NCBI GenBank assembly: GCA_024404815.1
Contig: JAKSPL010000011.1
Coordinates: 1 to 60,872, forward strand
DNA length: 60,872 bases
From: Oscillospiraceae bacterium
GTDB taxonomy: Bacteria; Bacillota; Clostridia; Oscillospirales; Ruminococcaceae
Direction of reading: 5' to 3'
The position numbers and the translations under genes are program-made. Below the pieces are notes generated by a model. That model made no database searches. It was not told the origin of the DNA and saw nothing but the letters and a program-made list of their open reading frames with translations. Positions 8,142-19,300 of this stretch are shown here, piece after piece (position 1 is the first letter of the stretch; the number at the start of each line of letters is the position of its first letter).

Positions 8142-9965
8142 TTACTCAACTGTGACCGATTTTGCCAGATTGCGCGGCTTGTCAACATCGTTTCCGCGCA
8201 TCACCGACGCATAGTAAGCGATAAGCTGCAGCGGTACCACGCCCATCATCGGCATCAGCAGATCGTCAATTTCGGGCAGGCGGAAGCAGTAATCCGCGAT
8301 GTCCTTTTCAGGTGCATACGAATCGCCGCAGACCAGAATGGTCATTGCACCTCTTGCCTTGACTTCTTTGATATTCGAAACGGTCTTTTCGTGCAGTGCT
8401 TTCTGCGTATCGACCGCGATCACAGGCATTCCGTCATAGATCAGGGAGATCGTGCCGTGTTTGAGTTCGCCTGCCGCATAGGCTTCGCTGTGGATGTAGC
8501 TGATCTCTTTCAGCTTCAGCGAGCCCTCCATCGAAAGCGCGTAGTCAAGTCCTCTGCCGATATACAGCAGGCTTTCGGCTTTGACAAGGCTTTCCGCGAT
8601 GGTGTGCAGTTCGTCTTTGCGTGCCAGAATCTTTTCGATGTAACCTGGGGTTTCGAGCAGAAGTGCCGTCAGTCTGCGGCATTCCTCCTCGGTGATCTTG
8701 CCCTTTGCGAGTGCAAGTTCGAAACCGAACAGGTACATGACCGCGATCTGCACCATATATGCTTTTGTCGAAGCAACGGCGATTTCAGGACCTGCGTGCG
8801 TGTAGATGAGCATATCTGCCTCACGCGCGATCGACGAACCCTTTGCGTTGACAATGGCAAGCGTTTTCGCGCCGAGTTTCTTTGCAAGGCGCATCGCTTC
8901 CAGACTGTCAGCGGTTTCGCCCGACTGCGAGATGATGATAATGAGATCACCCTCGCCGATGAGCGGTTCACGATAACGGAATTCTGACGCAATATCGACG
9001 ATAACAGGTACACGCGCAAGCTTTTCGATGACATACTTTCCGACCATGCCTGCGTGCATAGCCGTACCACAGGCAACGATGTAAATATTACGGAATTCCT
9101 TGATTTTTTCAGGTGTAATGCCGCATTCTGCAAGGCTCGGCAGACCGTCCTCGATACGCGGTGTGACTGTACGCAAAATGGACTCGGGCTGCTCGTGAAT
9201 TTCTTTCAGCATGAAATGCTCGTAGCCCTGTTTTTCAGCAGCGTCCATATCCCAGTCGGCAGTCAGAAGTTCCTTCTGAATCGGGACAAACCGGGTGTCG
9301 TAGAATTCTGTGCCCTTGTCTGTCAGCACTGCGATCTCATCGTGTTCGAGCAGATAATACTGCTTGGTATATTTGAGGATCGCGGGGACATCGGAAGCGA
9401 TAAAGCTCTCATTTTCGCCCTTTCCGACAATCAGCGGAGAACCGCGGCGAACTGCAAAGATCTTATTCGGGAAATCTGCAAAGAGGATACCGAGTGCAAA
9501 ACTGCCCGTAACTTCACGCATCGTGTCAGCAATCGCGGCAAGGGGATCGCCGTGGTAGTGATAATCGACAAGCTGTGCGACAACCTCGGTATCGGTATCG
9601 GAAACGAAAGTGCGTCCCTCGGAGATGAGGAATTCTTTCAGACGCTTATAATTCTCGATAATGCCGTTATGAACAAGGGTGACATATGCGCCGCCGCGGT
9701 GGGGGTGGGAGTTGACATCGGTCGGCTCGCCGTGGGTTGCCCAACGTGTATGGCCAATGCCGACATGACCCTCAGGCTTTCCCTCTTTCTCCATTTTCGC
9801 GGAAAGGTCAGCCAGTCTGCCCTTTGATTTTGCGATCTGAATTTCTCCGTCGGCAAAAACCGCAATGCCTGCGGAATCGTAGCCGCGGTATTCAAGTTTA
9901 GAAAGTGCAGAAACCAACACATCAGCGCAGTTTCTCGCACCAACATATCCAACAATACCACACAT
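8142..9965 (-). CDS. glmS: Glutamine-fructose-6-phosphate aminotransferase (isomerizing) GlmS
   Basis: GlmS makes glucosamine-6-phosphate from fructose-6-phosphate and glutamine, the first committed step toward UDP-GlcNAc for peptidoglycan. The 607 residues have the standard length. The N-terminal glutaminase domain begins MCGIVGYVG, with Cys2 the nucleophile, and contains GIGHTRWATHG. Two SIS sugar-isomerase domains follow (ISQSGETADSLEAMR near 345; a second near 455-590), and the C terminus ends with the conserved DKPRNLAKSVTVE. The gene stands alone between its own promoter at 10052-10080 and a strong terminator. No glmS ribozyme core is present in the leader, so feedback control must be by other means. 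Confidence 0.98.
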   Translation of the reverse strand: MCGIVGYVGARNCADVLVSALSKLEYRGYDSAGIAVFADGEIQIAKSKGRLADLSAKMEKEGKPEGHVGIGHTRWATHGEPTDVNSHPHRGGAYVTLVHNGIIENYKRLKEFLISEGRTFVSDTDTEVVAQLVDYHYHGDPLAAIADTMREVTGSFALGILFADFPNKIFAVRRGSPLIVGKGENESFIASDVPAILKYTKQYYLLEHDEIAVLTDKGTEFYDTRFVPIQKELLTADWDMDAAEKQGYEHFMLKEIHEQPESILRTVTPRIEDGLPSLAECGITPEKIKEFRNIYIVACGTAMHAGMVGKYVIEKLARVPVIVDIASEFRYREPLIGEGDLIIIISQSGETADSLEAMRLAKKLGAKTLAIVNAKGSSIAREADMLIYTHAGPEIAVASTKAYMVQIAVMYLFGFELALAKGKITEEECRRLTALLLETPGYIEKILARKDELHTIAESLVKAESLLYIGRGLDYALSMEGSLKLKEISYIHSEAYAAGELKHGTISLIYDGMPVIAVDTQKALHEKTVSNIKEVKARGAMTILVCGDSYAPEKDIADYCFRLPEIDDLLMPMMGVVPLQLIAYYASVMRGNDVDKPRNLAKSVTVE

Positions 9966-10051
9966 GGGAATAAAATTTCCTTTCTGTAATGAATCAGCCG
10001 CGAGAATGCCTCTCAGAGCGGCAATATAAACGTAGCCAGTATATATTTGCT

Positions 10052-10080
10052 ATTATAACATAGACCGGCTGAAAATGCAA
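10052..10080 (-). promoter_or_regulatory. Sigma-A type promoter of glmS
   Basis: On the minus strand, TTGCAT (10075-10080) and TATAAT (10052-10057) are separated by 17 bases. The transcript would begin about 80 bases before the glmS start, and its leader holds a small GCCGC/GCGGC hairpin. Confidence 0.8.
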
Positions 10081-10176
10081 GATTTTTTTCGAAAAATTAT
10101 TATTTTTTCAGGTGCAAAGGGGGATTCCGCATCCTTTGGAAAGCAGAGGAGAAAATGCCCTCAAAAATCCCCGATT

Positions 10177-10917
10177 TCAACCGTATTTCTCTAAAAACTC
10201 CTCGCCCGTGCCGCAGAAAGCGTTCAGGTCGATAAACTGTTCGTCGCCGTCACAGCCATCGAGAATGCCGCGCGGATTGTACTGCCAGAATTCCCACGGG
10301 GGCGAATAATGTGACGAGGGCGGCTTCAGGATACTGCGGATCCAGAGCGTGTATTCCAGATCCGAGTCGCGCAGGTAGCGTTCCCAGCAGGTGTTTGTCG
10401 TATAGATAATCGGCGTTTTTCCGTACTTTTCGCGCAGTCTGTCAAGAAGGATGCGTAGGTTTTCGCGCACCGCTTCCACATCGGGCAGATCGTCCGTGCG
10501 GTAAAGCTCCAGATCCACAACGGGCGGCAGGGAATCCTCTGCGACAGGCACGACCGAACAGAAATTATCCGCCTGCGTGTCGGCAGGACTGTCGAAGCTG
10601 AAAAAGTGATATGCGCCTGCATAAATCTCGGATTTACGCGCATTTTCCCAGTTTTCAGCAAAGCGTTCATCAACCGAACCGCTGCCCTCCGTCGCCTTGA
10701 TGAACGCGAACGAGATGCCCTGCGACGCGATGACGTCCCAATCGACCGCGCCCTGATAGTGCGAAACGTCCACGCCGCGCACAGGGTATTTTCGGCGTGA
10801 CGGCATATTGAACCACAGCACGCCGCGCCAGATCAGCAGGCCGACCACGAGCAGGACGGCGAGCAATCCGCCCCACGCGATCAGCGAGCGCCACATTTTT
10901 TTGGTAATTGAAATCAC
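10177..10917 (-). CDS. Membrane-anchored GH25 muramidase (lysozyme)
   Basis: The 246-residue protein has an N-terminal membrane segment (about residues 11-31, IAWGGLLAVLLVVGLLIW) followed by a glycoside hydrolase family 25 catalytic domain. Family signatures are RGVDVSHYQGAVDW near residue 47, ISFAFIKATEGSG near 68, and the catalytic acidic pair in VVDLELYRTDD near 134. GH25 enzymes cleave the MurNAc-GlcNAc bond of peptidoglycan. The single anchor and absence of a cleavage site suggest it works at the outer face of the membrane in wall turnover. It lies 79 bases downstream of the phosphopantetheinyl transferase on the same strand. Confidence 0.9.
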   Translation of the reverse strand: MISITKKMWRSLIAWGGLLAVLLVVGLLIWRGVLWFNMPSRRKYPVRGVDVSHYQGAVDWDVIASQGISFAFIKATEGSGSVDERFAENWENARKSEIYAGAYHFFSFDSPADTQADNFCSVVPVAEDSLPPVVDLELYRTDDLPDVEAVRENLRILLDRLREKYGKTPIIYTTNTCWERYLRDSDLEYTLWIRSILKPPSSHYSPPWEFWQYNPRGILDGCDGDEQFIDLNAFCGTGEEFLEKYG

Positions 10918-10996
10918 AATGTATCTCCTATATTTCTTTTGTTTCTATCTTTATCAAATAGCAGACGATGATCTGCCGCGAAAACGAGAATAAGAT

Positions 10997-11659
10997 TCAT
11001 GATGTAAAAACGTGAAAATCACTTCGGATCACAGGCTGCATCAATCGGCTCGTACAAACGGATACCGACAGATCAGAACCGTCCTGTAAACTAAGCAAAA
11101 TCTGGAAAAATGATACCTCATCCGCATTCGGATGCTGAAAACGGATGCTGTCATCCGAAAGGGAAAAATCCAGCGTTTCAAGCGGCAGACGAATACCGCC
11201 GCCATCGTACTTTCCATACGCCTCTTTCAGCGTCCAAAAGCGCGAAAATAGAAACGCAGGGGTATCAGATTTTTCCAGTTGAATCAGTTCATTTTCAGCG
11301 CAAATACGTGAGATAATGGACTGCTTTGCAGAACGCGGCGGCTCTGCGTCCACACCCAGCGGCACAGTCCCGACCGCACAAACCACAAGCCCCTTGCAAT
11401 GCGCCAGATTCATGTGCAGAAAAGGATGTATCAGCTGAGGTTTTCCGTGCTCATCACGCCGAAGTTGAAGGTGACGGATACCATAGACCTCCGCGCATAC
11501 TTCGGAGAGTACGTCCAATGCTTCAAAATGCTGCTGCCGATGCCGCAAATCTGTCGGTAAATTCTTTGCGTATACGTGAAATTCGTAATTATTTTCACCA
11601 TTTACCGTACAGAGATGGATTATGTTCGTTTTCAAAACAAAATAGAGGTTGAACTGCAT
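10997..11659 (-). CDS. 4'-phosphopantetheinyl transferase superfamily protein (Sfp-like)
   Basis: The 220-residue protein carries the two metal and CoA-binding signatures of Sfp-type transferases: PLGVDAEPPR (GVDxE type, near residue 117) and FSRFWTLKEAYGK (WxxKEA type, near 156). A conserved HGKPQL...HMNLAHCKG block precedes them. Such enzymes move phosphopantetheine from CoA to a Ser of carrier proteins. The length is typical of the Sfp class, which serves polyketide or peptide synthetases, but no such synthetase is in the window, so it may serve the fatty-acid carrier protein. The assigned start overlaps deoC by 28 bases and lacks a clear ribosome site, so the true start may be slightly downstream. 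Confidence 0.85.
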   Translation of the reverse strand: MQFNLYFVLKTNIIHLCTVNGENNYEFHVYAKNLPTDLRHRQQHFEALDVLSEVCAEVYGIRHLQLRRDEHGKPQLIHPFLHMNLAHCKGLVVCAVGTVPLGVDAEPPRSAKQSIISRICAENELIQLEKSDTPAFLFSRFWTLKEAYGKYDGGGIRLPLETLDFSLSDDSIRFQHPNADEVSFFQILLSLQDGSDLSVSVCTSRLMQPVIRSDFHVFTS

Positions 11660-12270
11660 CCCAGACGGTCACAGCCTGCTTCCAGGAACGCTTCCATCTG
11701 CTCGCGGGTACGAATTCCGCCTGCCGCCTTAATCTTGACGTTCTCACCGATGTGAGCGCGGAACAGAGCAATATCCTCCAAATTCGCGCCGGCAGAACCG
11801 AAGCCTGTCGAGGTCTTGATGTAATCCGCGCCGCCCTTTGTGACAAGCTCGCAGGCACGTATTTTTTCGTCCTCGGTCAGACAGCAGGTCTCGATGATGA
11901 CTTTCAGTATTCTGCCCTCGCAGGCACGGCGAACACGTTCGATCTGCTTCAAAACAACAGCATCATCGTTGTTTTTCAGGTAGCCGATGTTGATGACCAT
12001 GTCGATCTCGTCTGCGCCGTCGGAAACAGCCTTTGCCGCCTCGTAATACTTGATGGAAGTCGTTTCGTAGCCGAGGGGGAAGCCGATGACCGTGCAGATC
12101 GTCAGGTCAGGAAATGCAGCTTTTGCGCGGTTTACGTAACATGGCGGAATGCAGACAGAGGCGGTTTCGTATTCGACCGCTTCGTCACACAATTTCGCAA
12201 TATCCTCCCAAGTAGCGTCAGGACGCAGACAGGTATGGTCAATATGGGTTAAAATTTCTTCGTTTGTCAT
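11632..12270 (-). CDS. deoC: Deoxyribose-phosphate aldolase DeoC
   Basis: DeoC cleaves 2-deoxyribose-5-phosphate to glyceraldehyde-3-phosphate and acetaldehyde in deoxynucleoside catabolism. The 212 residues match the short bacterial class. Visible motifs are IDHTCLRPDAT at the N terminus, GFPLG near 64, EIDMVINIG near 87, KVIIETC near 122 and the Schiff-base lysine motif YIKTSTGFGS near 149. The C terminus (GCDRLGCSSTSILF) is the usual phosphate-binding loop. It overlaps the Sfp-like gene downstream by 28 bases. No other deoxynucleoside genes (deoA, deoB, deoD) are nearby, so its transcription unit is unusual. Confidence 0.95.
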   Translation of the reverse strand: MTNEEILTHIDHTCLRPDATWEDIAKLCDEAVEYETASVCIPPCYVNRAKAAFPDLTICTVIGFPLGYETTSIKYYEAAKAVSDGADEIDMVINIGYLKNNDDAVVLKQIERVRRACEGRILKVIIETCCLTEDEKIRACELVTKGGADYIKTSTGFGSAGANLEDIALFRAHIGENVKIKAAGGIRTREQMEAFLEAGCDRLGCSSTSILF

Positions 12271-12287
12271 TTTGATAAACCTCTTTC

Positions 12288-12743
12288 TTATTTCTTGTCG
12301 GCATAGAGCATTGTCCGCGCCGCCCCGATGACGAAAATCGTCACCGCGCTGAGCAGGAGCATCAACAATCCAAATACCAGCCAGACTATCGCATAATCTA
12401 CGGATCTACGCAGAAAATAGTATACTACCCCGTCCAGAGCCGCCGCCAGAAGCGTTTGCAGCACATATGGACGGAAATTGCTGCAAAACACAGCTAAATC
12501 GTGAAAATCGTGGTTCAGCGCGTGTGTTTCCCACGCATACACCGCCGCCGTCAAAAGCAGCAGAAACAGCGTCCCACACAGCAATCCATTGCCGCGCAGA
12601 ACCGCAAATACTCCCAGAAAAGCAAGCTGAATCGCAATGATCGCGGCACAGCCAACGAGATTTCTTGTCTGCTTTCGCAAGCCGATTCCCTGCCTTTCGA
12701 TTTCATTTTTACAAAAAGAGGCAGCCTGCATGGAATCTGCCAT
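12288..12743 (-). CDS. Hypothetical four-helix membrane protein
   Basis: I do not recognise the family. The 151-residue protein has a soluble N terminus of about 28 residues with one Cys, then four predicted membrane segments (about 29-49, 54-72, 92-110 and 118-142). A loop rich in His and Asp (ETHALNHDFHDLAVF, about 72-86) lies between segments two and three. It sits 17 bases upstream of deoC and 52 bases downstream of gyrA on the same strand. Base composition matches its neighbours, and a real gene is likely from the continuous hydrophobic pattern, but no function is assigned. Confidence 0.65.
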   Translation of the reverse strand: MADSMQAASFCKNEIERQGIGLRKQTRNLVGCAAIIAIQLAFLGVFAVLRGNGLLCGTLFLLLLTAAVYAWETHALNHDFHDLAVFCSNFRPYVLQTLLAAALDGVVYYFLRRSVDYAIVWLVFGLLMLLLSAVTIFVIGAARTMLYADKK

Positions 12744-12795
12744 TTTATAAAAATCTCACAGATACGTACTTTTCCATGCAGACTTGCCTATTTTC

Positions 12796-15456
12796 TTATT
12801 CTTCGTCAGTCGGCTCGTCAGGCTCGATGACCTCCTCGGGCTGAGCGGCTTCTGCGGATTCTTCCGCTTTCGCCTCCTGCTCCTGCGCCGCCAGCTCCTC
12901 CTCGGAGAGCTGTTCGACCGCACTCATCTCCGCGGTATCGTCATGCTCGGTGCGCGTAAACGCCATCACTTTGCCGTTTTCGGACACGCGCATCACGCGG
13001 ACACCCTTCGCAATTCTGCCCATGACGCGGACGTCCGCACAGCGAATGCGAATGAGGATGCCGTCGCTCGAAACCAACACAATATCGTCGGTTTCGTCAA
13101 CAACCTTAATGCCTGTGACATAGCCGCGCTCCTCGTCGGGCTTGTAGTTGGTGACGCCCTTTCCGCCGCGGTTGCGAAGCGGATAATCCAGCAGATCCGT
13201 ACGTTTTCCGAATCCCTTTTCGGTGACGGTCAGGAGAGATGCACCCTCTCTGCCGCGTGCCATCGACACGATCTCGTCACCCTCGCGGAGCTTCATCGCA
13301 CGGACGCCGTGTGCCGATCTGCCCTGCGGACGGATGCAGTTTTCGTCCATGCGGATCGCCATGCCGTTTTTCGTGGCGATAAACAGCTCGTCATGGCCGC
13401 CCGTCATGCGAACGCCCTCGATCTCATCGCCCTCGTCCAGCTTAATCGCAATTAAGCCGTTTTTACGTACATTTTTGTATGCAGGAAGCGGTGTGCGCTT
13501 GATTTTTCCGTTCTTTGTGACGATGCAGATGAAGCTGTCGTCGTCGAATTCGCTGACCTTCATCATCGCCGCGACCTTCTCGTTTTCAGCGAGCGGAAGC
13601 ATATTGACGATGTTCGTGCCCTTGGAATCTCTGCCGCCCATCGGAATCTCGAAACAGCGGATATCGTACATAATTCCGCGGTTTGTGAAGAACAGCACAT
13701 GGTCGTGGCTCGAACCGACAAACATCTCGGAGGCGAAATCCTCCTCGCGCTGTTTCATGCCCGTAACGCCCTTGCCGCCGCGCTTCTGCGTCTTGTAGAC
13801 AGACATCGGCACGCGCTTGATATAGCCGAAATTCGTGTATGTGACAACGCAATCCTCAACGGGAATGAGGTCTTCGATGTCCATTTCGCCGCTGATATTT
13901 TCGATCTGGGTTCTGCGCTCGTCGCCAAACTGTCCGCGCAGTTTTTCGAGATCTTCGCGGATGATCTGATACTGACGCTCCTTGTGTGCAAGAATATCGC
14001 GCAGATCGTTGATTTTTGCGCAGAGAGTCTGGACTTCGCCGAAAATTTTGTCGCGTTCCAGACCTGTGAGCTGACCAAGACGCATCGCCACGATGGCATC
14101 CGCCTGCTCCTCGGTCAGACCGACTGTCGGGTAAGCCACCTCGGACGGATCGACTGTCATGCCCATTGCCGCGCGGTATGCCTCGTCATCCATCAGGGCA
14201 GACAAGTCCGTTTCCGCAAAACGCGCAAGCAGACGCTCCTTGCCCTCGGGAATGCTCTTGGAGGAGCGGAGAATTTCCACAACCTCGTCGATGAAATCGA
14301 GCGCAACAAGGAAGCCTTGCAGAATATGTGCGCGTTCACGCGCTTTTTTGAGGTCGAAACGGCTGGCACGCTGTACAACGTCCAGCTGGAATTTCAGATA
14401 TTCTTCGAGAATCTGTTTCAGCGACAGTTCCTTCGGCTCGCCGTTGACCAGTGCCAGCATGATAACGCCGTAGGTGTCCTGCAACTGCGTATAGCGGAAC
14501 AGCTGATTCAGCACAAGGTTCGCATTTGCGTCCTTTTTCAGCTCGATGCAAATGCGCAGACCTTCTCTGTCAGACTCGTCGCGGATGTCATGGATACCCT
14601 CGATGCGCTTGTCTTTTGCAAGACCTGCGATCGCGGTGATGAGTTCCGCCTTGTTGACCATGTAGGGAATCTCGTGGACAAGAATGCAGGTGCGGTTCTT
14701 GATCTCCACGATCTCCGTTTTCGAGCGGACAGTCAGCTTGCCCCTGCCCGTTGCGTATGCCGCACGCATACCTGCTCTGCCCATGATAATGCCGCCCGTC
14801 GGGAAATCAGGTCCCTTGATGAACTGCATGAGTTCATCCAGAGTGGCTTCGGGGTTGTCGATGAGATAGTTGACGCCGTCAATGACCTCGCCGAGATTGT
14901 GCGGCGGGATATGGGAAGCCATACCGACCGCGATACCCTCCGAGCCGTTGACCAGCAGGCAGGGGAATTTCGACGGCAGTACAACAGGTTCTTTCAGACG
15001 GTCGTCATAGTTCGCCTGAAAATCGACCGTATCTTTCTGAATATCCGTCAGCATAGACACGGAAAGCTTGGTCATTTTTGCCTCGGTATAACGGTAAGCC
15101 GCAGGGGGATCGCCGTCGATCGAACCGAAGTTTCCGTGACCGTCTACCAGCGGATAACGCATTGAGAAGGTCTGTGCAAGGCGCACGAGTGCCATATACA
15201 CGGAAGCGTCGCCGTGAGGGTGGTATTCACCCAGCACGGTACCGACAATGTCGGCGCACTTACGGTATGGTTTTTCGGGCGTCAGGCTCTTTTCGAACAT
15301 CGTATACAGGATACGTCTGTGAACAGGCTTCAGACCGTCGCGGACATCGGGAAGCGCACGCGACGTGATAACGGACATCGAATAGGCAATGAACGACTGG
15401 CGCATTTCCTTTTCGAGTTCGCGTTTGATCAGAATTGCATTACTGGTATCGTACAA
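12796..15456 (-). CDS. gyrA: DNA gyrase subunit A
   Basis: GyrA is the breakage-reunion subunit of gyrase, which adds negative supercoils with GyrB. The 886-residue protein is longer than the usual 810-840 because of an acidic Glu/Ala-rich tail (about the last 45 residues). Motifs include DVRDGLKPVHRR near 38, the active-site Tyr in YRYTEAKMTKL near 122 and the GyrA box QKRGGKG near 553, which distinguishes it from ParC. In the quinolone-binding helix the sequence is HPHGDASVYMALVR, so Ala84 and Met88 occupy positions equivalent to E. coli Ser83 and Asp87. It follows the YcxB-like pair, not gyrB directly. Confidence 0.97.
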   Translation of the reverse strand: MYDTSNAILIKRELEKEMRQSFIAYSMSVITSRALPDVRDGLKPVHRRILYTMFEKSLTPEKPYRKCADIVGTVLGEYHPHGDASVYMALVRLAQTFSMRYPLVDGHGNFGSIDGDPPAAYRYTEAKMTKLSVSMLTDIQKDTVDFQANYDDRLKEPVVLPSKFPCLLVNGSEGIAVGMASHIPPHNLGEVIDGVNYLIDNPEATLDELMQFIKGPDFPTGGIIMGRAGMRAAYATGRGKLTVRSKTEIVEIKNRTCILVHEIPYMVNKAELITAIAGLAKDKRIEGIHDIRDESDREGLRICIELKKDANANLVLNQLFRYTQLQDTYGVIMLALVNGEPKELSLKQILEEYLKFQLDVVQRASRFDLKKARERAHILQGFLVALDFIDEVVEILRSSKSIPEGKERLLARFAETDLSALMDDEAYRAAMGMTVDPSEVAYPTVGLTEEQADAIVAMRLGQLTGLERDKIFGEVQTLCAKINDLRDILAHKERQYQIIREDLEKLRGQFGDERRTQIENISGEMDIEDLIPVEDCVVTYTNFGYIKRVPMSVYKTQKRGGKGVTGMKQREEDFASEMFVGSSHDHVLFFTNRGIMYDIRCFEIPMGGRDSKGTNIVNMLPLAENEKVAAMMKVSEFDDDSFICIVTKNGKIKRTPLPAYKNVRKNGLIAIKLDEGDEIEGVRMTGGHDELFIATKNGMAIRMDENCIRPQGRSAHGVRAMKLREGDEIVSMARGREGASLLTVTEKGFGKRTDLLDYPLRNRGGKGVTNYKPDEERGYVTGIKVVDETDDIVLVSSDGILIRIRCADVRVMGRIAKGVRVMRVSENGKVMAFTRTEHDDTAEMSAVEQLSEEELAAQEQEAKAEESAEAAQPEEVIEPDEPTDEE

Positions 15457-15501
15457 GGTATCAAGTCCTTTTCGTCAGTATTTTTCCGCTTTTTCGTGGA
15501 T

Positions 15502-16170
15502 TCAGTCCATCGGGAGAGTATCGCGCAGCATCGTCTGTTCTGCGTCGGTAAAATCCTTTTTCGGCACAACATAGAAATTATGCTTGACCAGATAGAGCAT
15601 GAAAAACTCATCAAATTCGTGGATTTTGAGTCCTGCACCGAACGGCAGTTCCGTTTCGGGGATGGGCTCTTTCTTTGCGGCTTTCGCTTCCTCGCCGTCA
15701 AAGATCGGTCGAAAACCGTCATCATCCGCAGGCAGGTCTTCCGCGTCCTCGAAATCCACAGGCGCATCCGAATCAATGTCGCTTTCCACAGTTTCCACAG
15801 AATCGGGTTCTTCCGCATCGGGCGCGTCCTCCGTGCCGATGGTCACACCGTCCTCGTAGAGTGTCAGGTGATAAACGTCATTTTCCAGCCCTTTGAGCGA
15901 CTGCATCAGCGAACGGCGCAGCTTCATCGGGTTGTACCAGATAATCAGGATCATCGCCAGACAAATCACCAAAAGCACGTAAACAAGTGTATTATCAGGC
16001 TCTTTGAATGCCGAGCGGGCATACACCGCAAAAATCGCGGCAAGAATGATCGTCAGCACGATATTTCTCGGATATACGTATTTTTTCTGGAACGAACGGA
16101 ACGCCTTATCGAACAGCGGCAGGGGAATGTGGTAGGATTTTTGCAGCAGGGGTTCGCCATTATGCTTCAT
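15502..16170 (-). CDS. YcxB-like membrane protein (second of a pair)
   Basis: The 222-residue protein has two adjacent membrane segments (about residues 36-52 and 62-80) in a YcxB-like layout. An acidic Glu/Asp/Ser-rich linker (about 115-170) separates an N-terminal domain from a C-terminal block (GLKIHEFDEFFMLYLVKHNFYVVPKKDF). That block resembles the end of the YcxB domain, which normally reads ...YLVP-K-F. I chose ATG 16170 because GGAGGA lies 8 bases upstream. The start overlaps the stop of the preceding related gene by 11 bases, so the two are translationally coupled. Function is unknown for the family. It lies between gyrB and gyrA. Confidence 0.75.
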   Translation of the reverse strand: MKHNGEPLLQKSYHIPLPLFDKAFRSFQKKYVYPRNIVLTIILAAIFAVYARSAFKEPDNTLVYVLLVICLAMILIIWYNPMKLRRSLMQSLKGLENDVYHLTLYEDGVTIGTEDAPDAEEPDSVETVESDIDSDAPVDFEDAEDLPADDDGFRPIFDGEEAKAAKKEPIPETELPFGAGLKIHEFDEFFMLYLVKHNFYVVPKKDFTDAEQTMLRDTLPMD

Positions 16171-17014
16171 CTGCATTTTCCTCCTCCGCATCGGTTTCGA
16201 CCTCGGTGAAATCCGCAGCATCTTCGTCCGTTTTGGACTCCTCAACCTCGGAGAAATCCAACAGTTCGGAATCGTCCTCTGTATCTTCTGCGGTTTCTTC
16301 GCTCACATCCGCATCGTCCTCGTAGTCGTGGATGCGTTTTCCGTTTTCATCGCAGATACGAAGATTTTCTGCACCGTAATACTGTTCGCAGAAATCCCCT
16401 GCGTCTGCGTCCTCGACTTCCGCGGTCAGGTCCTTGCTGTCGCCCAGCACCGACTGCATTTCCAGCAGTTCATAGCCGCCTGCACAGGAATCCTTTGCAA
16501 AGTCGATCATCATTGCAAGCGTTTCATCGTCCATGCAGCGTTTCGGGACATAGAGGAAATTGTTCGCAATACTGCCGTCTGCGAAAAGTATACCCTGACG
16601 GTTTTCGTAGGCTTTCAGGGTATTCGTAGAGAAATGCGTGGTCGCTTCCTCGCGTTCCTCATCAGAAATTTCTTCGTCATCGTCCAGCCACTCGAATGTG
16701 GTAATTTCATGCGGAAAGAACGTCATTTCGCGGATATCGCCATATTGCAGACGATTGTTCGCAAGAAATTTCTTGTTCGCAGGGATAAACCAGTAGGACA
16801 GTGCGATCAGTCCGCAGGCGACCGCATATAAAACCATTGTGATATTTTTCAGCACGATCGCAAGCAGCACAAATGCCGCCGCCAGCAAACCGCAGACAAT
16901 CAGCGGTGTATAGCGCGATTTTTTTTCTGCGGCGAGATAAATGCGGTAGACTTCCTCAAAATCCTTGTCTTCCAGCTCGCATTTTACAGAAAAAAGCGTT
17001 TCTTCATTTGCCAT
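16160..17014 (-). CDS. YcxB-like membrane protein (first of a pair)
   Basis: The 284-residue protein has two closely spaced membrane segments (about residues 36-55 and 58-77) preceded by KDFEEVYRIYLAAEKKSRYTP. A YcxB-type domain follows (YGDIREMTFFPHEITTFE...FLYVPKRCMDDE). The last 85 residues are extremely acidic (Asp, Glu) and probably disordered. It begins 12 bases after gyrB ends and its stop overlaps the second YcxB-like gene. The two proteins share layout, suggesting duplication. The role is unknown; placement in the gyrase operon ties its expression to gyrase but is not evidence for a role in DNA supercoiling. Confidence 0.75.
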   Translation of the reverse strand: MANEETLFSVKCELEDKDFEEVYRIYLAAEKKSRYTPLIVCGLLAAAFVLLAIVLKNITMVLYAVACGLIALSYWFIPANKKFLANNRLQYGDIREMTFFPHEITTFEWLDDDEEISDEEREEATTHFSTNTLKAYENRQGILFADGSIANNFLYVPKRCMDDETLAMMIDFAKDSCAGGYELLEMQSVLGDSKDLTAEVEDADAGDFCEQYYGAENLRICDENGKRIHDYEDDADVSEETAEDTEDDSELLDFSEVEESKTDEDAADFTEVETDAEEENADEA

Positions 17015-17026
17015 ACTGCACTCCTG

Positions 17027-19278
<2,252 letters not shown>

Positions 19279-19300
19279 GATCGGCATTCTCCTTTCAGAA

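Noticed and set aside
9966-10080. Possible glmS ribozyme in the glmS leader
   Set aside because: The leader is only about 80 bases and lacks the conserved ribozyme core and pseudoknot segments; only a small hairpin is present.
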